Source of the DNA: Bacillota bacterium
Lineage (GTDB): Bacteria > Bacillota > Negativicutes > Sporomusales > UBA7701
NCBI GenBank assembly: GCA_023415775.1
Contig: JAEZJM010000010.1
Coordinates: forward strand, 62,001 to 126,000
Direction: 5' to 3'
DNA length: 64,000 bases
The translations under genes and the position numbers were made by a program. Of the stretch, positions 45,077 through 52,726 are shown piece by piece (within the stretch, counting starts at the first letter, position 1; each line of letters starts with the position of its first letter). The notes below the pieces were generated by a model that was given only the letters and a program-made list of their open reading frames with translations, searched no databases and had not been told where the DNA came from.

Positions 45077-45847
45077 ATGATGAAAAAATGGCTGGCCTGC
45101 CTGTTGCTGGCGGCGTTCCTGCTCACCGGCTCAGCGGCCTGGGCCCAGCCTGCCATCCCGCCCGCGCCCGCCTCAGGCAGCCTCTTCGTCCGCGACTACG
45201 CCGGCGTCCTCAGCGAAGACGCCAAAACGAGGATAAACTTCCTCGGCTCCCAGCTCAAAGGCAAAACAAAAGCCCACGTCGTCGCCGTCGTCGTCAAAAC
45301 CACCGACGGCGCGCCACCCGCCGAATACGCCCTCGCCATCCTCAGACAGTGGGGCGTCGGCGACAAAACCAAAAACAACGGCGTCGTCATCCTCGTCGCC
45401 GTCGACGACCGCGCCTCCCGTATCGAAGTCGGCTACGGCCTCGAAGGGCGGCTGCCCGACGCCAAGACCGGCCGCATCCAGGACGAATACATGCTGCCCT
45501 ACTTCCAGCGCGGCGACTACGACCGGGGCGTCTACAACGGCTACCTCGCCGTCGCCCAGGAAGCTGCCCAGGAATACGGCATCACCCTCGACGGCGACAA
45601 AAAGAAAACCGTCTCCCGGCCCCAGCCGGCCGGCGACGCCCCCTGGTGGGACGCTCTGCCCTGGTGGGGCAAAATCCTTCTCCTCGCCGGCGCCATCGGC
45701 CTCTTCATCCTCGACTGGGTCTTCTTCGGCGGCCAGTTCACCTGGCTCATCCTGTCCCTCCTCATGCGCCGCGGCGGCGGGGGAGGGGGAGGAGGGGGCT
45801 TTGGCGGAGGGTCGGGTGGAGGCGGCGGCTCCGACCGACGCTGGTAA
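45077..45847 (+). CDS. TPM domain protein (YgcG family)
   Basis: 256 residues. Signal peptide (about 1-24), then a TPM domain (about 35-160) with VRDYAGVLSEDAKTRI, TKNNGVVILVA and RIEVGYGLEG. A membrane helix lies near 195-220, and a tail of Gly/Ser repeats ends the protein. Its domain probably faces the outside. TPM proteins may act in photosystem or membrane protein quality control, and in bacteria they usually sit next to LemA, as here. Confidence 0.9.
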   Translation: MMKKWLACLLLAAFLLTGSAAWAQPAIPPAPASGSLFVRDYAGVLSEDAKTRINFLGSQLKGKTKAHVVAVVVKTTDGAPPAEYALAILRQWGVGDKTKNNGVVILVAVDDRASRIEVGYGLEGRLPDAKTGRIQDEYMLPYFQRGDYDRGVYNGYLAVAQEAAQEYGITLDGDKKKTVSRPQPAGDAPWWDALPWWGKILLLAGAIGLFILDWVFFGGQFTWLILSLLMRRGGGGGGGGGFGGGSGGGGGSDRRW

Positions 45848-45849
45848 CT

Positions 45850-46030
45850 ACGGCCGCGGATAAGCCCTCATCTGCGGCGTTGCTCCTCGGCTGCCATCCT
45901 CAGCGTACGTTCGTGTACGCACGATGCTGTTAAACCGATCCTGTGCAAACAACGTATATACACATTGTCGCGGAGGAAACGGTGGTGTCAGCCTCCGGTG
46001 CGCCTTGCATCTGAGGACTTCTGCGCGGCC
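45850..46030 (+). repeat. Dispersed hairpin repeat, copy R6 (expanded)
   Basis: Follows the TPM stop directly. Outer stem GGCCGCG/CGCGGCC, AAGCCCTCA/TGAGGACTT and GCGTAC/GTACGC are intact. About 65 extra bases on the right arm (roughly 45921-45990) include the sequence CGTATATACACATTG, similar to the MarR operators at 56.7 and 57.2 kb. Confidence 0.8.
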
Positions 46031-46089
46031 TAAGCCGGTACTATGCTTGAACATCGCCTTCTTTTTGCCGGAGGCGGCGGAGAACGCGG

Positions 46090-46248
46090 GCGGCAATCAC
46101 CGGCTCGCACATCAAAATGTCCGCCACCCCGCCCACCATCAGCGTCCCCTCGCCGGCTCTCGGCGAGCACAACGCCGCCGTCCTCGGCGAACTCCTCGGG
46201 CTGAGCGGCGATAAGGTGGCTGCGCTCAAAGCCGACGGAGCCATCTGA
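46090..46248 (+). pseudogene. C-terminal remnant of a CaiB/BaiF family CoA-transferase
   Basis: One frame gives ITGSHIKMSATPPTISVPSP, ALGEHNAAVLGELLGL and SGDKVAALKADGAI before the stop. This is the characteristic last 50 or so residues of class III CoA-transferases (IK-S-TP ... P-LGEHN ... LLGLS ... L...G.I). No N-terminal part exists; the preceding sequence is repeat R6. An ATG at 46117 could yield at most 43 residues. The remnant sits 17 bases before HMG-CoA lyase, which suggests the two once formed an operon for CoA-ester breakdown. Confidence 0.8.
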
Positions 46249-46264
46249 GCAGGAGGCGAAAACC

Positions 46265-47173
46265 ATGAAAATCCCCAAAAGCGTTGAAATCATCGAAGTA
46301 GGTCCGCGCGACGGCTTCCAGAACATCAAAACCCCCATCCCCACCGACGTCAAGCGCGAAGTCATCGCCGCCGTCATCGCCGCCGGCGTCAAAAACATCG
46401 AAGTAACCTCCTTCGTCCATCCCAAGGCCATCCCCCAGATGGCCGACGCCGCCGAAGTCGCCCGCGCCGCCATCGCCAGGCGGGAGGCCGACGGCCTCCG
46501 CCTCTTCGCCCTCGTCCCCAACCTCACCGGCGCCCGGAAAGCCTACGACTGCGGCCTCCGCGAAGTCACCTGCGTCATCTCCGCCAGCGAACGGCACAAC
46601 CTCGCCAACATCAACCGCACCCGCGAACAGTCCCTCCAGGACCTCGCCGGCATAACCGCCCAGTTCCCCGACCTCAAAACCCGCTTTGCCGCCGCCACCT
46701 CCTTCGGCTGCCCCTTCGCCGGCCCGGTGGCGGAAAAAGACGTCTTCAGCCTCATCGACTCCGCCCTCGCCGCCGGCGCCGGCTCCGTCGTCCTCTGCGA
46801 CACCATCGGTGTCGCCAACCCGCTCCAGGTCTACAACCTCAGCCGGCAATTCCTCAGCGCCTTCCCGGACGTGCCCGTCGCCCTCCATCTCCACGACACC
46901 CGCGGCATGGGCCTCGCCAACACCCTCGCCGGGCTCGAAGCCGGCATAACCACCTTCGAAACCGCCATCGGCGGCCTCGGCGGCTGCCCGTTCGCCCCCG
47001 GCGCGGCCGGCAACACCGCCACCGAAGACCTGCTCAACATGCTCCACGCCATGGGCGTAGCCACCGGCGTCGACCTCGACCGCTACCTCGCCGCCGTCGC
47101 CATCGTCAAAGAAAAAATCCAGCCCCAGCTAACCGGCCACATGGCGTCCGCCTGTTCGTACCCAGATTTATAA
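46265..47173 (+). CDS. Hydroxymethylglutaryl-CoA lyase
   Basis: 302 residues, a DRE-TIM metallolyase. EVGPRDGFQNIKTPIP at the N-terminus carries the RD motif. The metal ligands LHLHDTRGMGLAN near 205 and the active-site loop GGLGGCPFAPGAAGN near 237-251, including the catalytic Cys, are intact. It cleaves HMG-CoA to acetyl-CoA and acetoacetate, in leucine or related degradation. GCAGGAGGCGAAAACC precedes the ATG. It follows a CoA-transferase remnant. Confidence 0.92.
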   Translation: MKIPKSVEIIEVGPRDGFQNIKTPIPTDVKREVIAAVIAAGVKNIEVTSFVHPKAIPQMADAAEVARAAIARREADGLRLFALVPNLTGARKAYDCGLREVTCVISASERHNLANINRTREQSLQDLAGITAQFPDLKTRFAAATSFGCPFAGPVAEKDVFSLIDSALAAGAGSVVLCDTIGVANPLQVYNLSRQFLSAFPDVPVALHLHDTRGMGLANTLAGLEAGITTFETAIGGLGGCPFAPGAAGNTATEDLLNMLHAMGVATGVDLDRYLAAVAIVKEKIQPQLTGHMASACSYPDL

Positions 47174-47188
47174 AACCGCGCTCACAAA

Positions 47189-47226
47189 AAGGAACGCCTC
47201 CGCAATTTTGCGGGGGCGTTCCCTTT
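47189..47226 (+). terminator. Terminator after HMG-CoA lyase
   Basis: Arms GGAACGCCTCCGCA and TGCGGGGGCGTTCC with one mismatch and a four-base loop, followed by CTTT. Confidence 0.75.
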
Positions 47227-47260
47227 CCCCGCCGCATATCATAATGTGCGTTAAAAATCA

Positions 47261-47279
47261 GCCCTGCCGACGGCAGGGC
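47261..47279 (+). promoter_or_regulatory. Hairpin in the 5' leader of the two-P-loop ATPase
   Basis: GCCCTGCC/GGCAGGGC with a three-base loop, 18 bases before the start codon. It has no T-run, so it is more likely a leader structure than a terminator. Confidence 0.4.
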
Positions 47280-47297
47280 CGAATAGGGGGATAACAC

Positions 47298-48389
47298 ATG
47301 AGCGAGGGAAAGATCCGTCACCTTTTCCCCGGCGGCAACACGCCCCAGGGCTTCTTCTCCTACTACAACTACATAATCCCGGCAGACGCCAGACGCATCT
47401 TCATCATGAAAGGCGGTCCCGGCACCGGCAAATCCACCTTCATGCGCCGGATGGGGGAGGAACTCCGCGCTCGCGGCTTCGACCTTGAGCACCACCACTG
47501 CTCCAGCGACAACGGCTCCCTTGACGGCGTCGTCGTCCCCGCCCTCGGCGTCGCCTTCATCGACGGCACCGCTCCCCACGTCGTAGATCCCCGCCACCCC
47601 GGCTGCGTCGACGAAATCATCCACCTCGGCGACTTCTGGAACGAGGGCGGCATGGTCGCCAACAAACAGCAGATAATCGCCTGCACCGCCGAAATAAGCG
47701 CCAGCTTCCAGCGCGCCTACCGCCTCCTCCGCGCCGCCAAAGCCCTCTACGACGACTGGGAAGCCGCCAACGCCGAAGCCCTCGACCACGCCGCCGCCAA
47801 CGACCGGGCCCGGCAGCTCCTCGCCGCCGTCTTCGGCAGCCGCGACACCGTCGGCGCCGGCCGGCTCCGCAAACTCTTCGCCTCCGCCATCACCCCCGAC
47901 GGCATGGTCAACTACCTCGACACCTCCGTCTGGCCGGCCAGTCGCTGCTTCGTCGTCACCGGCGACCCCGGCTGCGGCAAAAGCACCCTCGTCCGCAAAG
48001 TCATCGACGCCGCCCTCGCCAAAGGGCTCGACGTCGAAGCCTTCTACTGCCCCCTCGACCCCGAAAAACCCGAACACGCCGTCATCCCCGCCCTCGATGT
48101 CGCCGTCACCACCTCCTTCCTGCCGCACCCCTACCACGCCGCCCGCCAGCCCGAGCTCACCATCGACATGAGCGAGTGCCGGCAAAGCGACACCGTCGCC
48201 ACCCGCGCCGCCGCCGTCACCTACGACCAGGACCTCTTCTGGGAACTGTTCGTCAAAAGCGTCGCCTGCATCAAACGCGCCAAAACCCTCCACGACGAAT
48301 TAGAAACCTACTACGTACCCAATATGAATTTCGCGGAAATAGAAAAACTCTGGCAGAAAACGTTAGAGAGAGTGCTGGCCTATAAATAA
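47298..48389 (+). CDS. ATPase with two P-loops, PRK06851 family
   Basis: 363 residues. Two separate Walker A motifs, GGPGTGKST near 39 and GDPGCGKST near 225, sit at the start of two similar halves, so this is a tandem duplicated P-loop domain. Matches the Firmicute family annotated as PRK06851, of unknown function. No membrane segment. GGGGGATAACAC precedes the ATG. It is flanked by a terminator upstream and a structured non-coding element downstream, so it is transcribed alone. Confidence 0.85.
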   Translation: MSEGKIRHLFPGGNTPQGFFSYYNYIIPADARRIFIMKGGPGTGKSTFMRRMGEELRARGFDLEHHHCSSDNGSLDGVVVPALGVAFIDGTAPHVVDPRHPGCVDEIIHLGDFWNEGGMVANKQQIIACTAEISASFQRAYRLLRAAKALYDDWEAANAEALDHAAANDRARQLLAAVFGSRDTVGAGRLRKLFASAITPDGMVNYLDTSVWPASRCFVVTGDPGCGKSTLVRKVIDAALAKGLDVEAFYCPLDPEKPEHAVIPALDVAVTTSFLPHPYHAARQPELTIDMSECRQSDTVATRAAAVTYDQDLFWELFVKSVACIKRAKTLHDELETYYVPNMNFAEIEKLWQKTLERVLAYK

Positions 48390-48401
48390 TAATCTTGGGC
48401 T

Positions 48402-48612
48402 GGCGGAGGGGCAAGCATACCGGGCCTGTGTTACGGCTGAACGCGCCGTACGGCTTGGGCCGACACTGCCGTACCGTCCGCAAAAGTCGCATCCGGCTCC
48501 TTGCGGACTAGACCGGCCATCCATGGCCGGTCTTACGGTAGTGTTACCGGCCGGCTTCGCCAACGGCGCGTACCAGCCTCCACAAATGGCGCGGCACGCT
48601 TGCCCCTCCGCC
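48402..48612. mobile_element. Structured non-coding element with 15-bp terminal inverted repeats
   Basis: GGCGGAGGGGCAAGC at 48402-48416 and its exact complement at 48598-48612 bound 211 bases with no plausible ORF. Inside are further inverted repeats: TACGGC/GCCGTA, GTCCGCAA/TTGCGGAC, and GACCGGCCAT/ATGGCCGGTC with a two-base centre. It fits a MITE-like element or a highly folded RNA. It fills most of the 388-base gap before hydE. Confidence 0.65.
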
Positions 48613-48737
48613 GTCGACAGCGTATGGACAGCCAATGCTGGGGGAACGCCGCAAATAATGACAAGCCCATTTCATCACAAACTAAAACAACAATACCCGT
48701 CCGATAAAAATCCATAGCATTCCGATAGGAATTATTG

Positions 48738-48743
48738 TATAAT
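48738..48743 (+). promoter_or_regulatory. -10 element of hydE
   Basis: TATAAT, 35 bases before the start codon. The inverted repeat ATTCC-GATA-GGAAT (48719-48732) lies immediately upstream, where a -35 would sit, so it may be an operator. Confidence 0.5.
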
Positions 48744-48777
48744 AATAACAAATACCCGCCTGGGAGGAGGCCCCCGC

Positions 48778-49815
48778 ATGGACATCGACGCCCTCATCGC
48801 CAAAGCCGAAACAACTCACCAGCTCGACAAACAGGAAATCGTCGCCCTCCTCGCCGACGACGCCCACACCCAGGACCTCTTCGCCGCCGCCGACCGGGTC
48901 CGCCGTCGCTACGTCGGCGACGAAGTCCACCTGCGCGGCCTCATCGAATTCTCCAACACCTGCCGCCAAAACTGCCACTACTGCGGCCTGCGCCGCGACA
49001 ACAAAAACGTCCACCGCTACCGCCTCGAGCCCGACGCCATCATCGACCTCGGCCGCAAGGCCAAGGAATACGGCTACAAAACCGTCGTCCTCCAGTCGGG
49101 CGAAGACCCCTACTACACCCCCGACATCCTCCGCTGCATCATCGGCGAAATCAAAAAACTCGGCGTCGCCATCACCCTCAGCATCGGCGAAAAAAGCTGC
49201 GAAGAATACGCCGCCTACAAACAGGCCGGCGCCGACCGCTACCTCCTCCGCATCGAAACCACCGACCGCGCCCTCTACGAGCACCTCGACCCCGGCATGA
49301 GCTTTGAAAACCGCCTCCGCTGTCTCCGCGATCTCAAAGCCCTCGGCTACGAAGTCGGCACCGGCTGCCTCATCGGCCTGCCCGGCCAGACCCTCGAATC
49401 CCTCGCCGACGACATCCTCTTCTTCAAAGACCTGGATGCTGACATGATCGGCGTCGGCCCCTTCATCCCCAACCCCGACACCCCCCTCGCCGCGGCCGCC
49501 GGCGGCGCCTTCACATCAAGCCTAAAAGTAATGGCCATAATAAGACTGCTCCTGCCCGACATCAACATCCCCGCCACCACCGCCATGGAAACCCTCGACA
49601 AAAACGGCCGCATCATCGCCCTCCAGAGCGGCGCCAATGTCGTCATGCCCAACGTCACCGAAGGCGACTACCGCCGCCACTACGCCCTCTATCCCGGCAA
49701 AATCTGCGTCGGCGACACCCCGGCCCACTGTCGGGCCTGCATCACCGGCAAAATCACCGCCATCGGCCGCAAAGTCTCCGCCGGCCACGGCTTCCGGCAA
49801 AAGAAAACCCAATAG
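48778..49815 (+). CDS. hydE: [FeFe]-hydrogenase maturation radical SAM enzyme HydE
   Basis: 345 residues. The radical SAM motif CRQNCHYCGLR (near 60) binds the cluster; EFSNTCRQNC, LQSGEDPYY, RIETTDRALYEHLDPG and GCLIGLPGQT follow the HydE pattern, which differs from biotin synthase by the GLRRDN segment. HydE helps build the dithiolate-bridged diiron subcluster with HydF and HydG, neither of which is nearby. GGGAGGAGGCCCCCGC precedes the ATG. cysK follows after 13 bases, in the same operon. Confidence 0.92.
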   Translation: MDIDALIAKAETTHQLDKQEIVALLADDAHTQDLFAAADRVRRRYVGDEVHLRGLIEFSNTCRQNCHYCGLRRDNKNVHRYRLEPDAIIDLGRKAKEYGYKTVVLQSGEDPYYTPDILRCIIGEIKKLGVAITLSIGEKSCEEYAAYKQAGADRYLLRIETTDRALYEHLDPGMSFENRLRCLRDLKALGYEVGTGCLIGLPGQTLESLADDILFFKDLDADMIGVGPFIPNPDTPLAAAAGGAFTSSLKVMAIIRLLLPDINIPATTAMETLDKNGRIIALQSGANVVMPNVTEGDYRRHYALYPGKICVGDTPAHCRACITGKITAIGRKVSAGHGFRQKKTQ

Positions 49816-49828
49816 GGAGGTACCTCCT

Positions 49829-50761
49829 ATGGCCATAGCCCAGTCCCTCACCGACCTTATCGGCAACACCCCACTCTTAGAACTCGCCGGCTACGCCCGC
49901 GCCGAAGGCCTCAAAGCTCGCATCCTCGCCAAACTCGAATACTTCAACCCCCTCGGCAGCGTCAAAGACCGCGCCGCCTTCGCCATGATAACCGCCGCCG
50001 AAGAAGCCGGCCTCATAAACAAAGACACCCTCATCGTCGAACCCACCAGCGGCAACACCGGTGTCGGCCTCGCCTTCGTCGCCGCCGCCCGCGGCTACAA
50101 AATCGTCCTCACAATGCCCGAAACCATGAGCCAGGAACGGCGCAGCCTTCTCAAAGCCCTCGGCGCCGAGCTCGTCCTCACCCCCGGCCCCGAAGGCATG
50201 AAAGGGGCCATCAAAAAAGCCGGGGAAATCGTCGCCGCCACACCCAACGCCTTCATGCCCCAGCAGTTCGAGAACCCCGCCAACCCCGCCGTCCACCGCC
50301 GCACCACCGCCGAAGAAATCTGGCGCGACACCGGTGGCAAAATCGACATCTTCGTAGCCGGCGTCGGCACCGGCGGCACCATCACCGGCGTCGGCGGCTT
50401 CCTGAAGGAGCGCAACCCCGCCATCAGCGTCGTTGCCGTCGAGCCCTACGACTCGCCCGTACTCTCCGGCGGCCAGCCCGGCCCCCACAAAATCCAGGGC
50501 ATCGGCGCCGGCTTCGTCCCCAAAATCCTCGACACCGCCGTCATCGACGCCGTCGCCACCGTCAAAGCCGACGACGCCTTCCGCACCGCCCGCGCCCTCG
50601 CCCGCACCGAAGGCCTCCTCGTCGGCATCTCCAGCGGCGCCGCCGCCTTCGCCGCCGACGAACTCGCCCGCCGGCCGGAAAACGCAGGAAAAACCATCGT
50701 CGTCATCCTCCCCGACACCGGCGAACGCTACCTCTCCACCAATCTGTTCGCCCCGGAATAA
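49829..50761 (+). CDS. cysK: Cysteine synthase A (O-acetylserine sulfhydrylase)
   Basis: 310 residues, PLP fold type II. The PLP lysine is in GSVKDRAAF (near 43), TSGNTG near 70 binds the substrate carboxylate, and GTGGTITG near 178 binds the PLP phosphate. Converts O-acetylserine and sulfide to cysteine. The ribosome site lies in the palindrome GGAGGTACCTCC, directly before the ATG. Cotranscription with hydE links cysteine supply to Fe-S maturation. Confidence 0.94.
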   Translation: MAIAQSLTDLIGNTPLLELAGYARAEGLKARILAKLEYFNPLGSVKDRAAFAMITAAEEAGLINKDTLIVEPTSGNTGVGLAFVAAARGYKIVLTMPETMSQERRSLLKALGAELVLTPGPEGMKGAIKKAGEIVAATPNAFMPQQFENPANPAVHRRTTAEEIWRDTGGKIDIFVAGVGTGGTITGVGGFLKERNPAISVVAVEPYDSPVLSGGQPGPHKIQGIGAGFVPKILDTAVIDAVATVKADDAFRTARALARTEGLLVGISSGAAAFAADELARRPENAGKTIVVILPDTGERYLSTNLFAPE

Positions 50762-50775
50762 ACACAGCCGCCTTC

Positions 50776-50804
50776 GGCCCGCGCCTTTACGGCGCGGGCC
50801 TTTT
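50776..50804 (+). terminator. Terminator of hydE-cysK
   Basis: GGCCCGCGCC and GGCGCGGGCC flank TTTAC and end in TTTT. Confidence 0.88.
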
Positions 50805-50902
50805 CGTATCCCGGCAGGATATTCCGCCGCCCGCCTGGAAGTAATACGACCGACAACCATCGACACAGCCCGCGCCCCGGTCGGGATTCAAGGAGCTTTT
50901 AC

Positions 50903-52093
50903 ATGACCGTACCGATCACCGGACCCCTCTGGACCAAAAACTTCATCATCCTCACCCTCTCCAACGCCCTGCTCTTCTCGGGCTTCCACCTCACCATGCC
51001 CGTCCTGCCCCTCTTCATCGCCGACTGCGGCGCCTCGGACAGTCAGATCGGCCTGGTCATGGGCAGCTTCACCTTCTCGGCCGTCGCCGTCCGCCTGTTC
51101 ACCGACGCCGCCATCGGCCGCCTGGGGAAAAAGCGCTTCCTGCTCATCGGCATGGTCGTCTGCATGCTGTCGGCCGGGGTTTACTACTGGGCCGACACCG
51201 TCGGGCTCGCCATCGTCGTCCGTCTGTTCCACGGCCTCGGCTTCGGCATCGCCACCACCATGTACGCCACCCTCGCCGTTGACATCATCCCCGCCGTCCG
51301 CCGCGGCGAAGGCCTCGGCTACTTTGGGCTTGGCAGCACCGTCTCCCTGGCCATCTCCCCGGCGCTCGGCGTTTGGCTGGCCGCCGGCCATGGCTATGGG
51401 GCCCTGTTCGCCGCCGCCGTAGCCGGACAGATCATCGCCGTCCTCGGCATGGGCGCTTTCCCCTCGCCCCCGGCCGTTCCCGCCGCTGCCGCCCGGCCAG
51501 CCGGCGCCGTCTCCCTGCTCGACCGCCTCATGGAACGGAAAGCCGCCTTCCCCGCCTTCCTCTGCCTGATGACCGGCGCAGCCGCCGGCGGCGTCATCGG
51601 CTTCGTCACCCTCCTCGCCAAAGAAGCCGGCCTCACCACCGTCGGCTACTTCTTCACCGTCTCCACCCTCTTCGTCTTCCTCGCGCGGCTCTTCGTCGGC
51701 CGCATCTTCGACCGTAAAGGACCCGCCGTGGTCGTCATCCCCGGCGCTGTCTGCCTCGGCGTCGGCCAGCTCTTTCTCGCCCACACAGCCTCCACCCCCG
51801 TCCTCCTCACCGCCGCCGCCTTCCACGGTCTGGGCTTAGGCATCCTTTTCCCCTCCCTGCAGGCCTGGATGGTCAGCCTCGTCCCTCCCGAACGCCGGGC
51901 CGCCGTCAACGCCACCTACTACAACTTCATCGACAGCGGCATCGGCGGCGGCGTCATCCTTCTCGGCTTCGTCGCCGAAGCCGCCGGCTACTCGGCCGTC
52001 TACCTCGCCGCCGCCGCCGTCATGGTCATATTCGTCGCCGTCTACGCCGTCTATCTCGTCCGGGGCCGCCCGCCCGCGACAGGGAAAGGCTAA
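50903..52093 (+). CDS. MFS transporter
   Basis: 396 residues with twelve predicted membrane helices. The loop 2-3 motif is DAAIGRLGKKRFLLIG (near 70), the usual MFS G-x-x-x-D-R/K-x-G-R/K type in modified form. Similar to YfcJ/YhhS-like drug or sugar exporters. The substrate is unknown. CAAGGAGCTTTTAC precedes the ATG. The downstream hypothetical gene is convergent. Confidence 0.88.
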   Translation: MTVPITGPLWTKNFIILTLSNALLFSGFHLTMPVLPLFIADCGASDSQIGLVMGSFTFSAVAVRLFTDAAIGRLGKKRFLLIGMVVCMLSAGVYYWADTVGLAIVVRLFHGLGFGIATTMYATLAVDIIPAVRRGEGLGYFGLGSTVSLAISPALGVWLAAGHGYGALFAAAVAGQIIAVLGMGAFPSPPAVPAAAARPAGAVSLLDRLMERKAAFPAFLCLMTGAAAGGVIGFVTLLAKEAGLTTVGYFFTVSTLFVFLARLFVGRIFDRKGPAVVVIPGAVCLGVGQLFLAHTASTPVLLTAAAFHGLGLGILFPSLQAWMVSLVPPERRAAVNATYYNFIDSGIGGGVILLGFVAEAAGYSAVYLAAAAVMVIFVAVYAVYLVRGRPPATGKG

Positions 52094-52185
52094 TACCGGC
52101 GGATAAACACAATACGCAACACACGGCCCTAAAACCAAGGAGGCAGGACTATCTGCCTCCTTGCCGTGTTCTCCGGCGAAATCAT

Positions 52186-52569
52186 CTAACGATATTGATG
52201 GCAATCGTGGTGGCGCATACAGCGCTCGAAACAGTGGCGGTGGTTATCGTGGTGGCCGCGGTGGTGCCGGCACTGCTCCATGCAGTTATGGCGCGCGCGC
52301 TCGCAGCGGTTGCGGTGGTGGCGGTCCCGGTCTTGGTCGCGATAAAGGCCGTCCAGGTCTGCCTCCCCTGGCTCGGCGGCAACGAATTCGAAATTCTCGT
52401 TGACGCCTGCGGAATCGACGCACTTGGCCATCGTGTCAGACTCCACGGCCGGCTTTAAGTTCCCGCTCGCCGGCGCCGCCATAACCGCCACAGGACTCAT
52501 GAGAAGAGTAACCGTCAGAACCAGTGCCAGACACAACCCTTTTATAATCCGTGCTGAAACCATCCACAT
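52186..52569 (-). CDS. Exported His/Cys-rich protein of unknown function
   Basis: 127 residues. Signal peptide (about 8-31), then a spacer, then a C-terminal block of about 45 residues with roughly 15 His and six Cys arranged as C-x6-C-x3-C and C-x3-C-x4-C. A periplasmic metal-binding or disulfide-rich role seems likely. It diverges from the ankyrin-DsbA gene 157 bases away, so it could be a partner or substrate. The ribosome site AAAGGCGG precedes the ATG. Confidence 0.65.
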   Translation of the reverse strand: MWMVSARIIKGLCLALVLTVTLLMSPVAVMAAPASGNLKPAVESDTMAKCVDSAGVNENFEFVAAEPGEADLDGLYRDQDRDRHHRNRCERARHNCMEQCRHHRGHHDNHRHCFERCMRHHDCHQYR

Positions 52570-52726
52570 CGACCGCCTTTCGCTGTTTTTCTTATTATAT
52601 GCGGCCGCTACGCCGGGATTGATTGCAGGTTATGCGTCCCGGGCCGTGGTTGCAGCGAATTTTTCCGCCAACTGCGCGTATACATTCTACATGCCCGCAG
52701 AAGCGGGACGAGGGGAGGAGAAGCCT

